Shown here piece after piece: positions 9,105-17,399 of a DNA stretch of 37,660 nucleotides. Source of the stretch: Rubrivivax sp. GTDB lineage: Bacteria; Pseudomonadota; Gammaproteobacteria; Burkholderiales; Burkholderiaceae_C. The notes under the pieces are model-generated. The model saw only the letters and a list, made by a program, of their open reading frames with translations, did no database searches and was not told the DNA's origin. Numbering within the stretch: the first letter of the stretch is position 1; the number at the start of each line of letters is the position of its first letter. The DNA is taken from positions 1 to 37,660 of the forward strand of contig JAEUPH010000198.1 of NCBI GenBank assembly GCA_016790395.1, written 5' to 3'. Position numbers and translations under genes: made by a program.

Positions 9105-9974
9105 ATGACGACCACCGCCCAGACCGTCACCCCCGAACTGCGCCGCTGGATCATCGCCCAGGCCGAGGCCGGCTGCCGCCCGGAGGACGTGCTGACGGCG
9201 ATGAAGGCCAGCGGCTGGGAGGAGGACGTCGCCGTCGACGCGCTGGAGCAGACGCTGCGCCAGCGCCTGGACGAGATCGGCCGCCGGCCGCTGCCGGCGG
9301 GCGAGCTGCCACCGCCCAGCGCCGTGCCCGAGCCGCGGCTCGACGGTGCCAGCGAACTGCGCTTGTCCGACGGCCACCGGGTGCGCGTGCTGGGCAGCAT
9401 GAAGCTGCCGCGCGTGGTGATCTTCGGCGGGCTGCTCACCGACGCCGAATGCGACGAGCTGATGGCGCTGGCGCGGCCGCGCCTGCTGCGCTCGGAGACC
9501 GTGGACAACGCCACCGGCGGCAGCGAGGTCAACGCGGCGCGCACCAGCGACGGCATGTTCTTCGAGCGCGGCGAGGCGCCGCTGATCCGGCGCATCGAGG
9601 CCCGCATCGCCGAGCTCGTGCGCTGGCCGCTGGAGAACGGCGAGGGCCTGCAGGTGCTGCGCTACCGGCCCGGGGCCGAGTACCGGCCGCACCACGACTA
9701 CTTCGATCCCGCCCACAGCGGCACGGCGCGCATCCTGCAGCGCGGGGGCCAGCGCGTGGGCACGGTGGTGATGTACCTGAACACGCCCGAAGGGGGTGGC
9801 GCCACCACCTTTCCCGATGTCGGCTTCGAAGTCGCGCCGGTGCGCGGCAACGCCGTCTTCTTCAGCTATGACCGCGCCCACGAGTCCACGCGCACGCTGC
9901 ACGGGGGCGCGCCGGTGACGGCCGGCGAGAAGTGGGTGGCGACGAAGTGGATGCGCGAAGGCGTCTTCGTCTGA
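9105..9974 (+). CDS. 2-oxoglutarate/Fe(II) dioxygenase, prolyl 4-hydroxylase type
   Basis: The 289-residue product has a C-terminal P4H-like double-stranded beta-helix (about 100-289). The Fe(II) ligands are visible as H196-H-D198 (RPHHDYFDP) and H266, and K276 (HGGAPVTAGEKW) would bind 2-oxoglutarate. The N-terminal 55 residues form a separate helical segment (GCRPEDVLTAMKASGWEEDVAVDAL) that looks like a UBA-type three-helix bundle. The substrate is unknown; characterised bacterial relatives hydroxylate prolines in proteins such as EF-Tu, but that target is only a possibility here. It sits 10 nt behind yaaA and converges on the next gene with a 9-nt gap. Confidence 0.92.
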   Translation: MTTTAQTVTPELRRWIIAQAEAGCRPEDVLTAMKASGWEEDVAVDALEQTLRQRLDEIGRRPLPAGELPPPSAVPEPRLDGASELRLSDGHRVRVLGSMKLPRVVIFGGLLTDAECDELMALARPRLLRSETVDNATGGSEVNAARTSDGMFFERGEAPLIRRIEARIAELVRWPLENGEGLQVLRYRPGAEYRPHHDYFDPAHSGTARILQRGGQRVGTVVMYLNTPEGGGATTFPDVGFEVAPVRGNAVFFSYDRAHESTRTLHGGAPVTAGEKWVATKWMREGVFV

Positions 9975-9983
9975 GGCGCTGAT

Positions 9984-11336
9984 TCAGAGCGCGGCGCTTT
10001 CGCCGTGCTGCGGCACGCGCACGCGCCAGCCCAGTTGCTGCTGGATCGCCACGCGCATCGCGTCGGCGGCGTCGGGTTCGCCGTGCACGACGAAGGTCTG
10101 CGCCGGCGCGGCCGGCATCTGGCGCAGCCAGGCGATGAGCTCGCCCTGGTCGGCATGGCCGGAGAAGCCGTCCAGGTGCGTGACCTCGGCGCGCACGGGC
10201 AGCAGCTCGCCGTGGATCTTCACCTCGCGGTCGCCGGCGATGAGCTTCGCGCCGCGGCTGCCTCCGACCTGGAAGCCGGCGAAGACGACGCTGTGGCGCG
10301 GGTCGCCGATGCGCGCCTTCAGGTGATGCAGCACGCGCCCGCCGGTGGCCATGCCGCTGGCGGAGATGATCACCGAGGGATAGCGCGACGCCGCCAGGCG
10401 CATGGACTGCTGCACCGTGGTGACGATGCGCAGGCCGTCGGTCAGGCCGCGCAGTTCGCGCGGCGGCACGCGCAGCAGCGTGCCGTGACGGCGGTACAGC
10501 GCCGTGGCCTCGGTCGCCATGGGACTGTCCAGCCAGACCGGCAGGTCGCGGGGAATCGTGCCCGCCGCCTTCAGCCGCTGCAGCACCAGCAGCAGGGCCT
10601 GCGCGCGCCCCACGGCGAAGGCCGGCAGCAGCACCGAGCCGCCGCGCTGCACGGTGCGCTGCACGATCTCGCCCAGCCGCGCCGCGCTGTCCTCGGCGCC
10701 GTGCCTTCGGTTGCCGTAGGTGGATTCGACGAGCAGCACGTCGGCGCCCGGCGGTGGCGCCGGCGGCGGCATCAGCAGGTCGGCGCTGCGCCCGACGTCG
10801 CCGCTGAAGAGCAGCTGGCGGTGGCCGTCGGACAGCCACACGCTGCAGGCGCCCAGCAGGTGGCCGACCGGGCTCAGCCTCACCGTGTTGCGGCCGATCT
10901 TCAGCGCACGGCCCGGCGCCAGCGGCACGAACTGTGCGATGGCGCGCAGCGCGTCGGCCTTCGTGTACAGCGGCAGCGCCTTGGCGTGGCGGCTGGTGCC
11001 GTAGCGGTTGGCGCGGCGCGCATCCTCTTCCTGCAGGTGGGCGCTGTCCAGCAGCAGCACCTTGGCCAGCTCGCAGGTGGCGGGGTGCGCGTGGATGGGC
11101 CCGCGGAAGCCGTGCTTGACCAGCGCAGGCAGCCAGCCGCTGTGGTCGAGGTGGGCGTGGCTCAGCAGCACGGCGTCGAGCTCACGCAACTCGGGCGGCG
11201 CCGCCCAGTTGCGCTCGCGGTGCAGCTTCCAGCCCTGGAACAGACCGCAGTCCAGCAGCAGGCGGCGGTCTTCCGTGGTCACCAGGTGGCGCGAGCCGGT
11301 GACACCGTCGGCCGCGCCCAGGAATTGAAGTTTCAC
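9984..11336 (-). CDS. MBL-fold / beta-CASP RNA nuclease
   Basis: The 450-residue product starts MKLQFLGAADGVTGSRHL and has the metallo-beta-lactamase zinc motif H60-A-H62-L-D64-H65. A beta-CASP insert (about 200-330) and the SGMATGGRVLHHLK block follow. The C-terminal motifs FSGHADQ and VVHGEP complete the active site. Proteins of this type (CPSF73/YSH1-like family) cleave RNA. The start is a GTG at 11336 that overlaps the stop of the upstream chemotaxis-receptor gene in GTGA, so translation is probably coupled. RNA specificity cannot be told from the sequence. Confidence 0.92.
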   Translation of the reverse strand: MKLQFLGAADGVTGSRHLVTTEDRRLLLDCGLFQGWKLHRERNWAAPPELRELDAVLLSHAHLDHSGWLPALVKHGFRGPIHAHPATCELAKVLLLDSAHLQEEDARRANRYGTSRHAKALPLYTKADALRAIAQFVPLAPGRALKIGRNTVRLSPVGHLLGACSVWLSDGHRQLLFSGDVGRSADLLMPPPAPPPGADVLLVESTYGNRRHGAEDSAARLGEIVQRTVQRGGSVLLPAFAVGRAQALLLVLQRLKAAGTIPRDLPVWLDSPMATEATALYRRHGTLLRVPPRELRGLTDGLRIVTTVQQSMRLAASRYPSVIISASGMATGGRVLHHLKARIGDPRHSVVFAGFQVGGSRGAKLIAGDREVKIHGELLPVRAEVTHLDGFSGHADQGELIAWLRQMPAAPAQTFVVHGEPDAADAMRVAIQQQLGWRVRVPQHGESAAL

Positions 11337-12910
11337 GCCGGCGAGGGTACCCGATGGGCCTGACCACCCACCTTGAAGAAGGACACGGCCTCGGTCAGCT
11401 GCACGGCCTGGTGGCGCAGGCTCTCGGCGGCGGCGGCGCTTTCCTCCACCAGCGCGGCATTCTGCTGCGTCACCTGGTCGAGCTGGTGCACGGCCTCGCC
11501 GATCTGGCTCACGCCCTTGCTCTGCTCCACGCTGCCGGTGTTGATCTCGTCCAGCATGTCGCGCACGCGCGCCACCTGCGTGACGATCTCGCCCATCGTG
11601 CGGCCGGCGTCGCCGACCAGCGCGCTGCCGGTTTCCACTTTCTCGACGCTGGCGTTGATGAGGGTCTTGATCTCGCGCGCGGCCTCGGCGCTGCGCTGCG
11701 CCAGGCTGCGCACCTCGCCGGCCACCACGGCGAAACCGCGGCCCTGTTCGCCGGCGCGTGCGGCTTCCACCGCGGCGTTCAGCGCCAGGATGTTGGTCTG
11801 GAAAGCGATGCCGTCGATGACGCCGATGATGTCGGCGATCTTCTTGCTGCTGGCGCTGATTTCGTCCATCGTGGCGACGACGCGGCCGACCACTTCGCCG
11901 CCCTGCGTGGCCACGCCCGAGGCGCTGGCGGCCAGCTGCGAGGCCTGGCGGGCGGTGTCGGCGTTGTGCTTGACGGTGGCCGTGATCTGCTCCATCGACG
12001 CCGCGGTCTGTTGCAGGTTGCTGGCCTCTTCCTCGGTGCGCTGGCTGAGGTCGGTGTTGCCCTGCGAGATCTGCGCACTGGCCGTGGCCACGCTCTCGGC
12101 GTTGGCGCGCACGGTGCCGACGATGTTCAGCAGCGCCTCGTTCATGCGCTTGAGCGCGGCCAGCATCTGGCCGGTTTCGTCCTGCGACGTGACTTCGATG
12201 CGCGAGCCCAGGTCACCCTGCGCCACGGTCTCGGCCACCTGCACGGCCTGGTGCAGCGGCACGACGATGGAACGCGTGATCCACCAGCCCATCAGCCCGG
12301 CGGCCAGCGCGCTGCCCACCGTCGTGAGCAGCAGCACCCAGTTGGTGAGGGCGACGGTGTCCTCGACTTCCTTCTCGGCCTGGTCCATCAGTTCACTCTG
12401 GTAGCCGATGATGGCCTGCAGGCGCTCGAAGTAGGCGTTCTGCGCCTTGCGCAACGGGCCCATGAGGGCTTCGCGCAGAGCTTCGGGCTTGTCCTGGCGC
12501 GCCAGCGCCACCGTGCGATCCAGCTCGGTGGTGTAGGTCTGGCGGATGTCCGTCAGTTCCTTCAGCATCTGCCGGCCCTTGGGCTGGGTGATGGTCTCGT
12601 CCAGCTTCTTGAGCAGCGCGGCGTTGGCCACGCGCACGTCGTCGATGCGCTTGGTCTCGGCTGCGCGCGCCGTGGGCTCCTCCACCAGGGCCAGGTTGCG
12701 CACCGCGCGCGCGGTGATGTTGAGGTTGTCCTTGATCTCGCCCAGCGCCTCGATCTTGGGCAGGCGATCGTGCGTCATCAGCTTCAGGTCGGCCTGCAGG
12801 TCGGCCAGGGCCAGGCGCGAGAGCACGGCCACGATGACCAGAGCGGCGATGGACAATGCGAAGGCCATGCCCAGCCGGGCGCCGATGCGGATGTTTCCGA
12901 GGGAGATCAT
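11333..12910 (-). CDS. Methyl-accepting chemotaxis protein
   Basis: This is a 525-residue inner-membrane receptor. TM1 is at about 9-30, a periplasmic four-helix-bundle (4HB_MCP) sensor at about 31-188, TM2 at about 189-212 and a HAMP domain at about 212-265. A cytoplasmic signalling helix pair follows, with the near-invariant hairpin tip (ALNAAVEAARAGEQGRGFAVV). It would signal through CheA/CheW. No C-terminal NWETF-type CheR-tethering peptide is present. GGAG precedes the ATG by 9 nt. A GCCGATAT (12955-12962, read on the minus strand) resembles a sigma-28 -10 element, but no -35 at proper spacing was found. It follows fliR after a 110-nt gap and overlaps the downstream nuclease gene by 4 nt. 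Confidence 0.96.
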   Translation of the reverse strand: MISLGNIRIGARLGMAFALSIAALVIVAVLSRLALADLQADLKLMTHDRLPKIEALGEIKDNLNITARAVRNLALVEEPTARAAETKRIDDVRVANAALLKKLDETITQPKGRQMLKELTDIRQTYTTELDRTVALARQDKPEALREALMGPLRKAQNAYFERLQAIIGYQSELMDQAEKEVEDTVALTNWVLLLTTVGSALAAGLMGWWITRSIVVPLHQAVQVAETVAQGDLGSRIEVTSQDETGQMLAALKRMNEALLNIVGTVRANAESVATASAQISQGNTDLSQRTEEEASNLQQTAASMEQITATVKHNADTARQASQLAASASGVATQGGEVVGRVVATMDEISASSKKIADIIGVIDGIAFQTNILALNAAVEAARAGEQGRGFAVVAGEVRSLAQRSAEAAREIKTLINASVEKVETGSALVGDAGRTMGEIVTQVARVRDMLDEINTGSVEQSKGVSQIGEAVHQLDQVTQQNAALVEESAAAAESLRHQAVQLTEAVSFFKVGGQAHRVPSPA

Positions 12911-13020
12911 GGGGAGGTACTCCTGAGGCGTCGAATGTCGCGATACCAGGGGGGATATCGGCAGGGCGGCGGGCCGGGTGCTTGTTCTGGATCAACTTTC
13001 GTCCGGACCCGCCGGCGGAC

Positions 13021-13782
13021 TCAGCGGAAGTGCTCCAGAAGGCGCTCCAGCGCCATCGTGAAGGGCTGCTGCATCATGGGCAGCGTCAGCAGAAGGCCCA
13101 GCAGGCCCACCCCCAGCGTCACCGGGAAGCCGATCGCGAAGATGTTGATCTGCGGCGCCACGCGCGAGACCGTGCCCAGCACCAGATTCACGAACACCAG
13201 CATGGTCAGCAGCGGCAGCGCGATCCACAGGCCGGTGGCGAAGATCTCCGCACCCCAGCGCTGCGGCTGCACCTGGGCCAGGAAGGCGAAGGGCTCCGGC
13301 CCGGCCGGGAAGGCCTGGAAGCTCTGCACCAGGGCTGCGATCACCAGCAGGTGGCCGCCCATGACGACGAACAGCCAGGCCACCAGCGTGCCGAAGAAGC
13401 GGCTGGTGGCGGTGCCGGTGGTGGCCGACAGGGGGTCGAAGAAGCCGGCGAAGTTCAGGCCCATCTGCAGGCCGATCAGTTCGCCGGCGAACTCCACCGC
13501 CGCGAACACCAGGCGCACGGCGAAGCCCAGGCTCAGGCCGATGATCAACTGCTGCACCACCAGCATCACGGCGGCGGGCGAATCCAGCGGCACGGCGGGC
13601 GTGGCGGGCAGCGAGGCCTGCGCGGCATAGGCAATGAAGGCGGCCAGCCCGATGCGCACGCGCGCCGGCACCTGGCGCGTGCCCAGCACGGGCAGCGCCT
13701 GGAACAGCGCCAGCGCGCGCAGGAAGGGCCAGACCAGCGGCGTGATCCACGCCAGGATCTGTGCCTCGGAGAAGGAGATCAC
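13021..13782 (-). CDS. fliR: Flagellar export apparatus protein FliR
   Basis: The 253-residue polytopic membrane protein has about six hydrophobic helices and family features such as FRALALFQALPVLG, IGLQMGLNFAGFFDP and the closing LPMMQQPFTMALERL. FliR joins FliP and FliQ in the export gate at the base of the flagellar rod. Its start is GTG, overlapping the fliQ stop (GTGA). It is the last gene of the fliL-R run; a chemotaxis receptor follows after 110 nt. Confidence 0.97.
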   Translation of the reverse strand: MISFSEAQILAWITPLVWPFLRALALFQALPVLGTRQVPARVRIGLAAFIAYAAQASLPATPAVPLDSPAAVMLVVQQLIIGLSLGFAVRLVFAAVEFAGELIGLQMGLNFAGFFDPLSATTGTATSRFFGTLVAWLFVVMGGHLLVIAALVQSFQAFPAGPEPFAFLAQVQPQRWGAEIFATGLWIALPLLTMLVFVNLVLGTVSRVAPQINIFAIGFPVTLGVGLLGLLLTLPMMQQPFTMALERLLEHFR

Positions 13783-14048
13783 CCCACGGCGCCTGGAATC
13801 GACTGGAGGGTCTGCCGGATGTAGTCGACCAGCGTGGTCACCATCCAGGGCCCGGCCACGGCCATCACGGCCACGGCCGCCACCACCTTGGGCACGAAGC
13901 TCAGCGTGGCCTCGTTGATCTGCGTGGCGGCCTGGAAGATGCTCACCACCAGGCCCACGACCAGCACCACCAGCAGCACCGGCGCGCTCACCATCAGCAG
14001 CAGCATCAGGCCTTGCTGGCCCAGCGCCAGGACTTGCGTCGAATCCAT
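13779..14048 (-). CDS. fliQ: Flagellar export apparatus protein FliQ
   Basis: The 89-residue protein has two transmembrane hairpin helices (about 15-40 and 50-75) and the usual FliQ pattern SIFQAATQINEATLSFVPK. Four copies associate with FliP5-FliR1 in the export gate of related systems. Length is standard. The gene lies 8 nt after fliP and overlaps fliR by 4 nt. Confidence 0.97.
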   Translation of the reverse strand: MDSTQVLALGQQGLMLLLMVSAPVLLVVLVVGLVVSIFQAATQINEATLSFVPKVVAAVAVMAVAGPWMVTTLVDYIRQTLQSIPGAVG

Positions 14049-14056
14049 CGTGGCCT

Positions 14057-14809
14057 CTACGTGACGAAGGAAGCCGCCAGCGAACCGAGCAGCAGGTTCC
14101 AGCCGTCGGCCAGCACGAACAGCATCAGCTTGAAGGGCAGGGCCACCAGCACCGGGCTGAGCATCATCATGCCCAGGCTCATCAGCACGCTGGCGACGAT
14201 CATGTCGATGACCAGGAAGGGAATGAAGATCAGGAAGCCGATCTGGAAGGCGCTCTTCAGCTCGCTGGTGACGAAGGCCGGCACCAGCACCGACAGCGGC
14301 ACGTCCTCGCCCTTCACGGTGGCCGGCAGCTTGGCCAGCTTGGCGAACAGCTGCACGTCGCTCTGGCGCGTCTGCTTGAGCATGAACTCGCGCAGCGGCT
14401 TGGTGCCGGTCTTCAGTGCTTCTTCGGCGGCCATCGTGCCGTTGGAATAGGGCAGCCAGGCCTCCTGGTAGACCTTGTCCAGCGTCGGCGACATGACGAA
14501 GAAGGTGAGGAACAGGCTCAGCCCCACGATCACCTGGTTGGGCGGCGCGGCCTGCGTGCCCAGCGCCTGGCGCAGCAGGCTCAGCACGATGACGATGCGC
14601 GTGAACCCGGTCATCAGCAGCAGGATCGCGGGCAGGAAGCCCAGCGCCGTGAAGAACAGCAGCGTCTGGATCGGCACCGAGTAGGTGGTGCCGCCCGCGC
14701 CCTGGCCGATGACCAGCGGCAGGTTGCCGCCGCCGCCGGCCTGCTGCGCGAAGGCCCAGCCCGCGGTGCCCAGGCCGAGGCCCACGGCCAGCTTCAGGCT
14801 AGCGCGCAT
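14057..14809 (-). CDS. fliP: Flagellar export apparatus protein FliP
   Basis: The 250-residue product has a cleavable-looking signal peptide (LGTAGWAFA, about 12-20), as is typical of FliP. The core has four membrane segments and the family block [14 protein letters not shown] ([19 protein letters not shown]), plus [20 protein letters not shown]. FliP forms the pentameric ring of the export gate. The ATG at 14809 lies within the end of fliO (11-nt overlap). Confidence 0.97.
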   Translation of the reverse strand: MRASLKLAVGLGLGTAGWAFAQQAGGGGNLPLVIGQGAGGTTYSVPIQTLLFFTALGFLPAILLLMTGFTRIVIVLSLLRQALGTQAAPPNQVIVGLSLFLTFFVMSPTLDKVYQEAWLPYSNGTMAAEEALKTGTKPLREFMLKQTRQSDVQLFAKLAKLPATVKGEDVPLSVLVPAFVTSELKSAFQIGFLIFIPFLVIDMIVASVLMSLGMMMLSPVLVALPFKLMLFVLADGWNLLLGSLAASFVT

Positions 14810-15161
14810 CGGGATCCCGGGGATCGTGGCCCCGAAGGCGGGACAGCAGCTGGTGGAAGGCTGCCGCAGGCGGTGCCGGCGGCGTGGCGGGCGCGGCCTC
14901 GGCCTGCGCGGCCATGGTGTGCAGCGTGCGGATGCCTTGGGGCGACACGCCCAGCACCAGCCACAGCCGGTCTTCGCCCTGGCCCACCTCCACCGTCACC
15001 AGCTTCTGCTGCGTGGACAGCGGCAGCACCGCCACCGCGCGCGGGGCGCCGGGGCGTGCCGGGCCGCCGGCCAGCGGCGTGCGGCGCAGCAGCCACAGCG
15101 TCACAGGGATCGCCGCCACGATGGCGGCGAACCACAGCAGCGAGGTGAGGTTCAGCGGCAT
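14799..15161 (-). CDS. fliO: Flagellar assembly protein FliO
   Basis: The 120-residue product (ATG at 15161; a GTG at 15164 is one codon longer) has one N-terminal transmembrane helix (about 7-25). A compact cytoplasmic domain follows ([21 protein letters not shown]), then an Ala/Pro-rich tail. FliO is poorly conserved and helps assemble the FliP ring. The identity rests on this architecture and on its place between fliN and fliP. Its start overlaps the fliN stop (TGATG). Confidence 0.9.
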   Translation of the reverse strand: MPLNLTSLLWFAAIVAAIPVTLWLLRRTPLAGGPARPGAPRAVAVLPLSTQQKLVTVEVGQGEDRLWLVLGVSPQGIRTLHTMAAQAEAAPATPPAPPAAAFHQLLSRLRGHDPRDPDAR

Positions 15162-15613
15162 CACTGCTTCGAAAGGCGGCGCAGCCGTTCGCTGGGCGTG
15201 ACGATGTCGGTGAGCCGGATGCCGAACTTGTCATTGACCACCACCACCTCGCCTTGCGCGATGAGGTAACCGTTGACGAGCACGTCCATCGGCTCGCCGG
15301 CCAGCGTCTCCAGCTCCACCACCGAGCCCTGCGCCAACTGCAGGATGTGCTTGATGGGGATGCGCGTGCGGCCCAGTTCCACGGTCAGCTGGACGGGAAT
15401 GTCCAGGATCATGTTGATGTCGTTGGCCGAGCCCGGCGGCGCCTGCACGTTGGTGGACGAGGCGAACTGCGTGAACGCCGGCGTCGACACCGATTCGGCG
15501 GGGCCTGCCACTTCGCTGGCGACCTCGGTGCCGGGCTTGCTTTCGGCCAGGGCCGCAGCCCATTCGGCGGCCATCTTGTCCTCTTCGGACATGGCGGAGT
15601 TGTTTTCGCTCAT
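15161..15613 (-). CDS. fliN: Flagellar motor switch protein FliN
   Basis: The 150-residue product has a variable acidic N-terminal half and a C-terminal SpoA domain (about 75-148), with DIPVQLTVELGRTRIPIKHILQL and NGYLIAQGEVVVVNDKFGIRLTDI. FliN builds the bottom of the C-ring, binds FliH and takes part in rotation switching. The start overlaps the fliM stop by 4 nt (ATGA), so the stoichiometrically linked C-ring proteins are translationally coupled. Confidence 0.97.
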   Translation of the reverse strand: MSENNSAMSEEDKMAAEWAAALAESKPGTEVASEVAGPAESVSTPAFTQFASSTNVQAPPGSANDINMILDIPVQLTVELGRTRIPIKHILQLAQGSVVELETLAGEPMDVLVNGYLIAQGEVVVVNDKFGIRLTDIVTPSERLRRLSKQ

Positions 15614-16611
15614 TTCTGGTGTTCCCCGATCCAGGTCATGTTCGACCCGGTGAGCAGACGTTCGATCTTGATCGCGTAGCGGTTGTTGCTGACGCCGTAG
15701 TGGGCGTCGAAGACGGGCACGCCGGAGACCTTGGCCTGGATCAGCGGGTCGAGGTCGAGTTCGACGAAGTCACCGGGCTTGAAGGACAGCAGCTGTTCCA
15801 CCGTGGCACCGGCATAGGCCAGTTCGGCGACGAGGTCCACCTCGGCGGCCTGGATCTGGTGCTTGAGCAGGTTGACCCAGCGGCGGTCGGGCTCGGTGCT
15901 GTCGCCCTGGATGGTGCTGTACAGCGTGTCGCGGATGGGTTCCAGCGTGCTGTACGGGACGCAGAAGTGGATGGAGCCGGTGGTGTCGCCGATCTCCAGC
16001 GTGAAGTTCGTGGCGACGACGATCTCGCTGGGCGTGGCGATGCTGGCGAACTGCGGCTGCATCTCGCTGCGCGTGTACTCCAGCTCCACCGGGTAGATGC
16101 CCATCCACGCCTTCTTGTACTCGGCGCAGATCACCTCCACCAGGCGCAGGATGACGCGCAGTTCGGTGGGGCTGAAGTCACGCCCCTCGATGCGCGTGTG
16201 GAACTTGCCGACGCCGCCGAAGAGCGCGTCGATCACCGCGAACACCAGGCTCGGGTCGCACACGATGAGCCCCGAGCCGCGCAGCGGCTTGACGTTCATG
16301 ATGTTGAAGTTCGTCGGCACCACGATCTCGCGCAGGAAGGCGCTGAACTTCTGCACCTTGATGCCGCCGATGGCCACTTCCGGGCTCTTGCGGATGAAGT
16401 TGAACAGGCCGATGCGGATGTTGCGGGCGAAGCGCTCGTTGATCACCTCCATCGTCGGCATGCGGCCGCGGACGATGCGTTCCTGGCTCGCCAGGTCGTA
16501 CTCGCGGATGCCGCCGGACGGGCCGTCCTCCTGCTCGAGCTTCTGGCTTTCGCCGGTGATGCCCTGCAGCAGTGCGTCGACTTCGTCTTGCGAGAGGATC
16601 TGCTGGTTCAT
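15610..16611 (-). CDS. fliM: Flagellar motor switch protein FliM
   Basis: The 333-residue protein begins with the CheY-P-binding peptide (ILSQDEVDALLQGI). The middle CheC-like domain follows (including GSGLIVCDPSLVFAVIDALFGG), then a C-terminal SpoA domain (about 255-320). FliM links FliG and FliN in the C-ring and receives the chemotaxis signal. It follows fliL after 23 nt and overlaps fliN by 4 nt. Confidence 0.98.
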   Translation of the reverse strand: MNQQILSQDEVDALLQGITGESQKLEQEDGPSGGIREYDLASQERIVRGRMPTMEVINERFARNIRIGLFNFIRKSPEVAIGGIKVQKFSAFLREIVVPTNFNIMNVKPLRGSGLIVCDPSLVFAVIDALFGGVGKFHTRIEGRDFSPTELRVILRLVEVICAEYKKAWMGIYPVELEYTRSEMQPQFASIATPSEIVVATNFTLEIGDTTGSIHFCVPYSTLEPIRDTLYSTIQGDSTEPDRRWVNLLKHQIQAAEVDLVAELAYAGATVEQLLSFKPGDFVELDLDPLIQAKVSGVPVFDAHYGVSNNRYAIKIERLLTGSNMTWIGEHQK

Positions 16612-16634
16612 GGAAGCTCAGTGCGCTGTCGAGC

Positions 16635-17252
16635 TCATTGAATGATGAAATTTGAGAAGTGGACGGCCGTGATCGGGAGCGGCGCGGCGGCCTTCTTCTT
16701 CTTTTTCTTCTTCGCCGGCGCAGCCGCTTCTGCGGTGCCTGGCTCGTCGTCGTCGTCCACGGCGAAGCCCAGCACCTTGGCCGTCTCGCGGCGGATCTTC
16801 TCGGCCAGTTGCTGCTTGCCTTCGCGACCCAGCAGTTCGTTGGCCGTGCGGTCGGCGATGGCCATCAGGATCTGGTTGCGGATGGCCGGCATGTAGGCCT
16901 TGATCTGGTCGCCCAGCTTGGCGTCTTCCAGCTCCAGCGTGATGCCCAGCTGCGCATAGCGCTCGGCGTCGCGGTCGGCCAGATTGACCGTGAAGGCCTC
17001 CAGCGGCACGAAGGTGGGCACGTGCTTGGGGTCGCGCTTGGCGGCCACGGCGTGGGCGGCGGGCGCGCCTTCCTCGGCCTCGGCACCGGCCTCGGCGTCG
17101 GGCGCCTTCTTCTTCATCAGCAGCATGGCGGCGACGCCGCCGCCCACCAGGACGAGCGCCACCACGGCGATGATGATGATCAGCTTCTTCTTGCTGCCTT
17201 TGGCCGGGGGGGCGGCTTCGGTGGCGGCGGTGGCGGTGGCGGCGGTCGACAT
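16635..17252 (-). CDS. fliL: Flagellar basal body-associated protein FliL
   Basis: The 205-residue product (ATG at 17252, AGGAG about 6 nt upstream) has a short cytoplasmic tail, one transmembrane helix (about 25-47) and an acidic linker. The periplasmic FliL domain (FVPLEAFTVNLADRDAERYAQL) follows and ends with the family-type tail AVHFSNFIIQ. FliL encircles the stator and supports torque. Unusually, a stretch of four Asp, an Ala-rich linker and seven consecutive Lys is inserted just before the last beta-strand, in a loop normally short. A longer frame to 17315 has no comparable ribosome site. It is the first gene of the fliL-R run. Confidence 0.96.
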   Translation of the reverse strand: MSTAATATAATEAAPPAKGSKKKLIIIIAVVALVLVGGGVAAMLLMKKKAPDAEAGAEAEEGAPAAHAVAAKRDPKHVPTFVPLEAFTVNLADRDAERYAQLGITLELEDAKLGDQIKAYMPAIRNQILMAIADRTANELLGREGKQQLAEKIRRETAKVLGFAVDDDDEPGTAEAAAPAKKKKKKKAAAPLPITAVHFSNFIIQ

Positions 17253-17344
17253 GCGGTCTCCTGCGGGGCCGGTGGGCGCCACGGAGGTGGCGCCTTCTCG
17301 GCCGGATGCAGGCATTTTTGAACCGCCGGGCCCCGGGCGAAGCC

Positions 17345-17373
17345 TCGATAAGGGGCGGCAAAGCCGCCTTCAA
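17345..17373 (-). promoter_or_regulatory. Candidate promoter for fliL-R with embedded hairpin
   Basis: On the minus strand, TTGAAG (17373-17368) and TATCGA (17350-17345) are separated by exactly 17 nt and resemble sigma-70 -35/-10 elements (4/6 and 3/6 matches). They lie in the only sizeable gap (147 nt) between fliK and fliL. The spacer contains a perfect 6-bp inverted repeat, GGCGGC-AAA-GCCGCC (17354-17368), which could instead act as a weak terminator or RNA hairpin after fliK; no T-run follows. Confidence 0.3.
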
Positions 17374-17399
17374 GCGCGCCGTGGCGCGCCCGCCGGCCT

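Noticed and set aside
12955..12962. GCCGATAT resembling a sigma-28 -10 element before the chemotaxis receptor
   Set aside because: No TAAA-like -35 at 15-nt spacing; the nearest AAAGTT is about 30 nt away.
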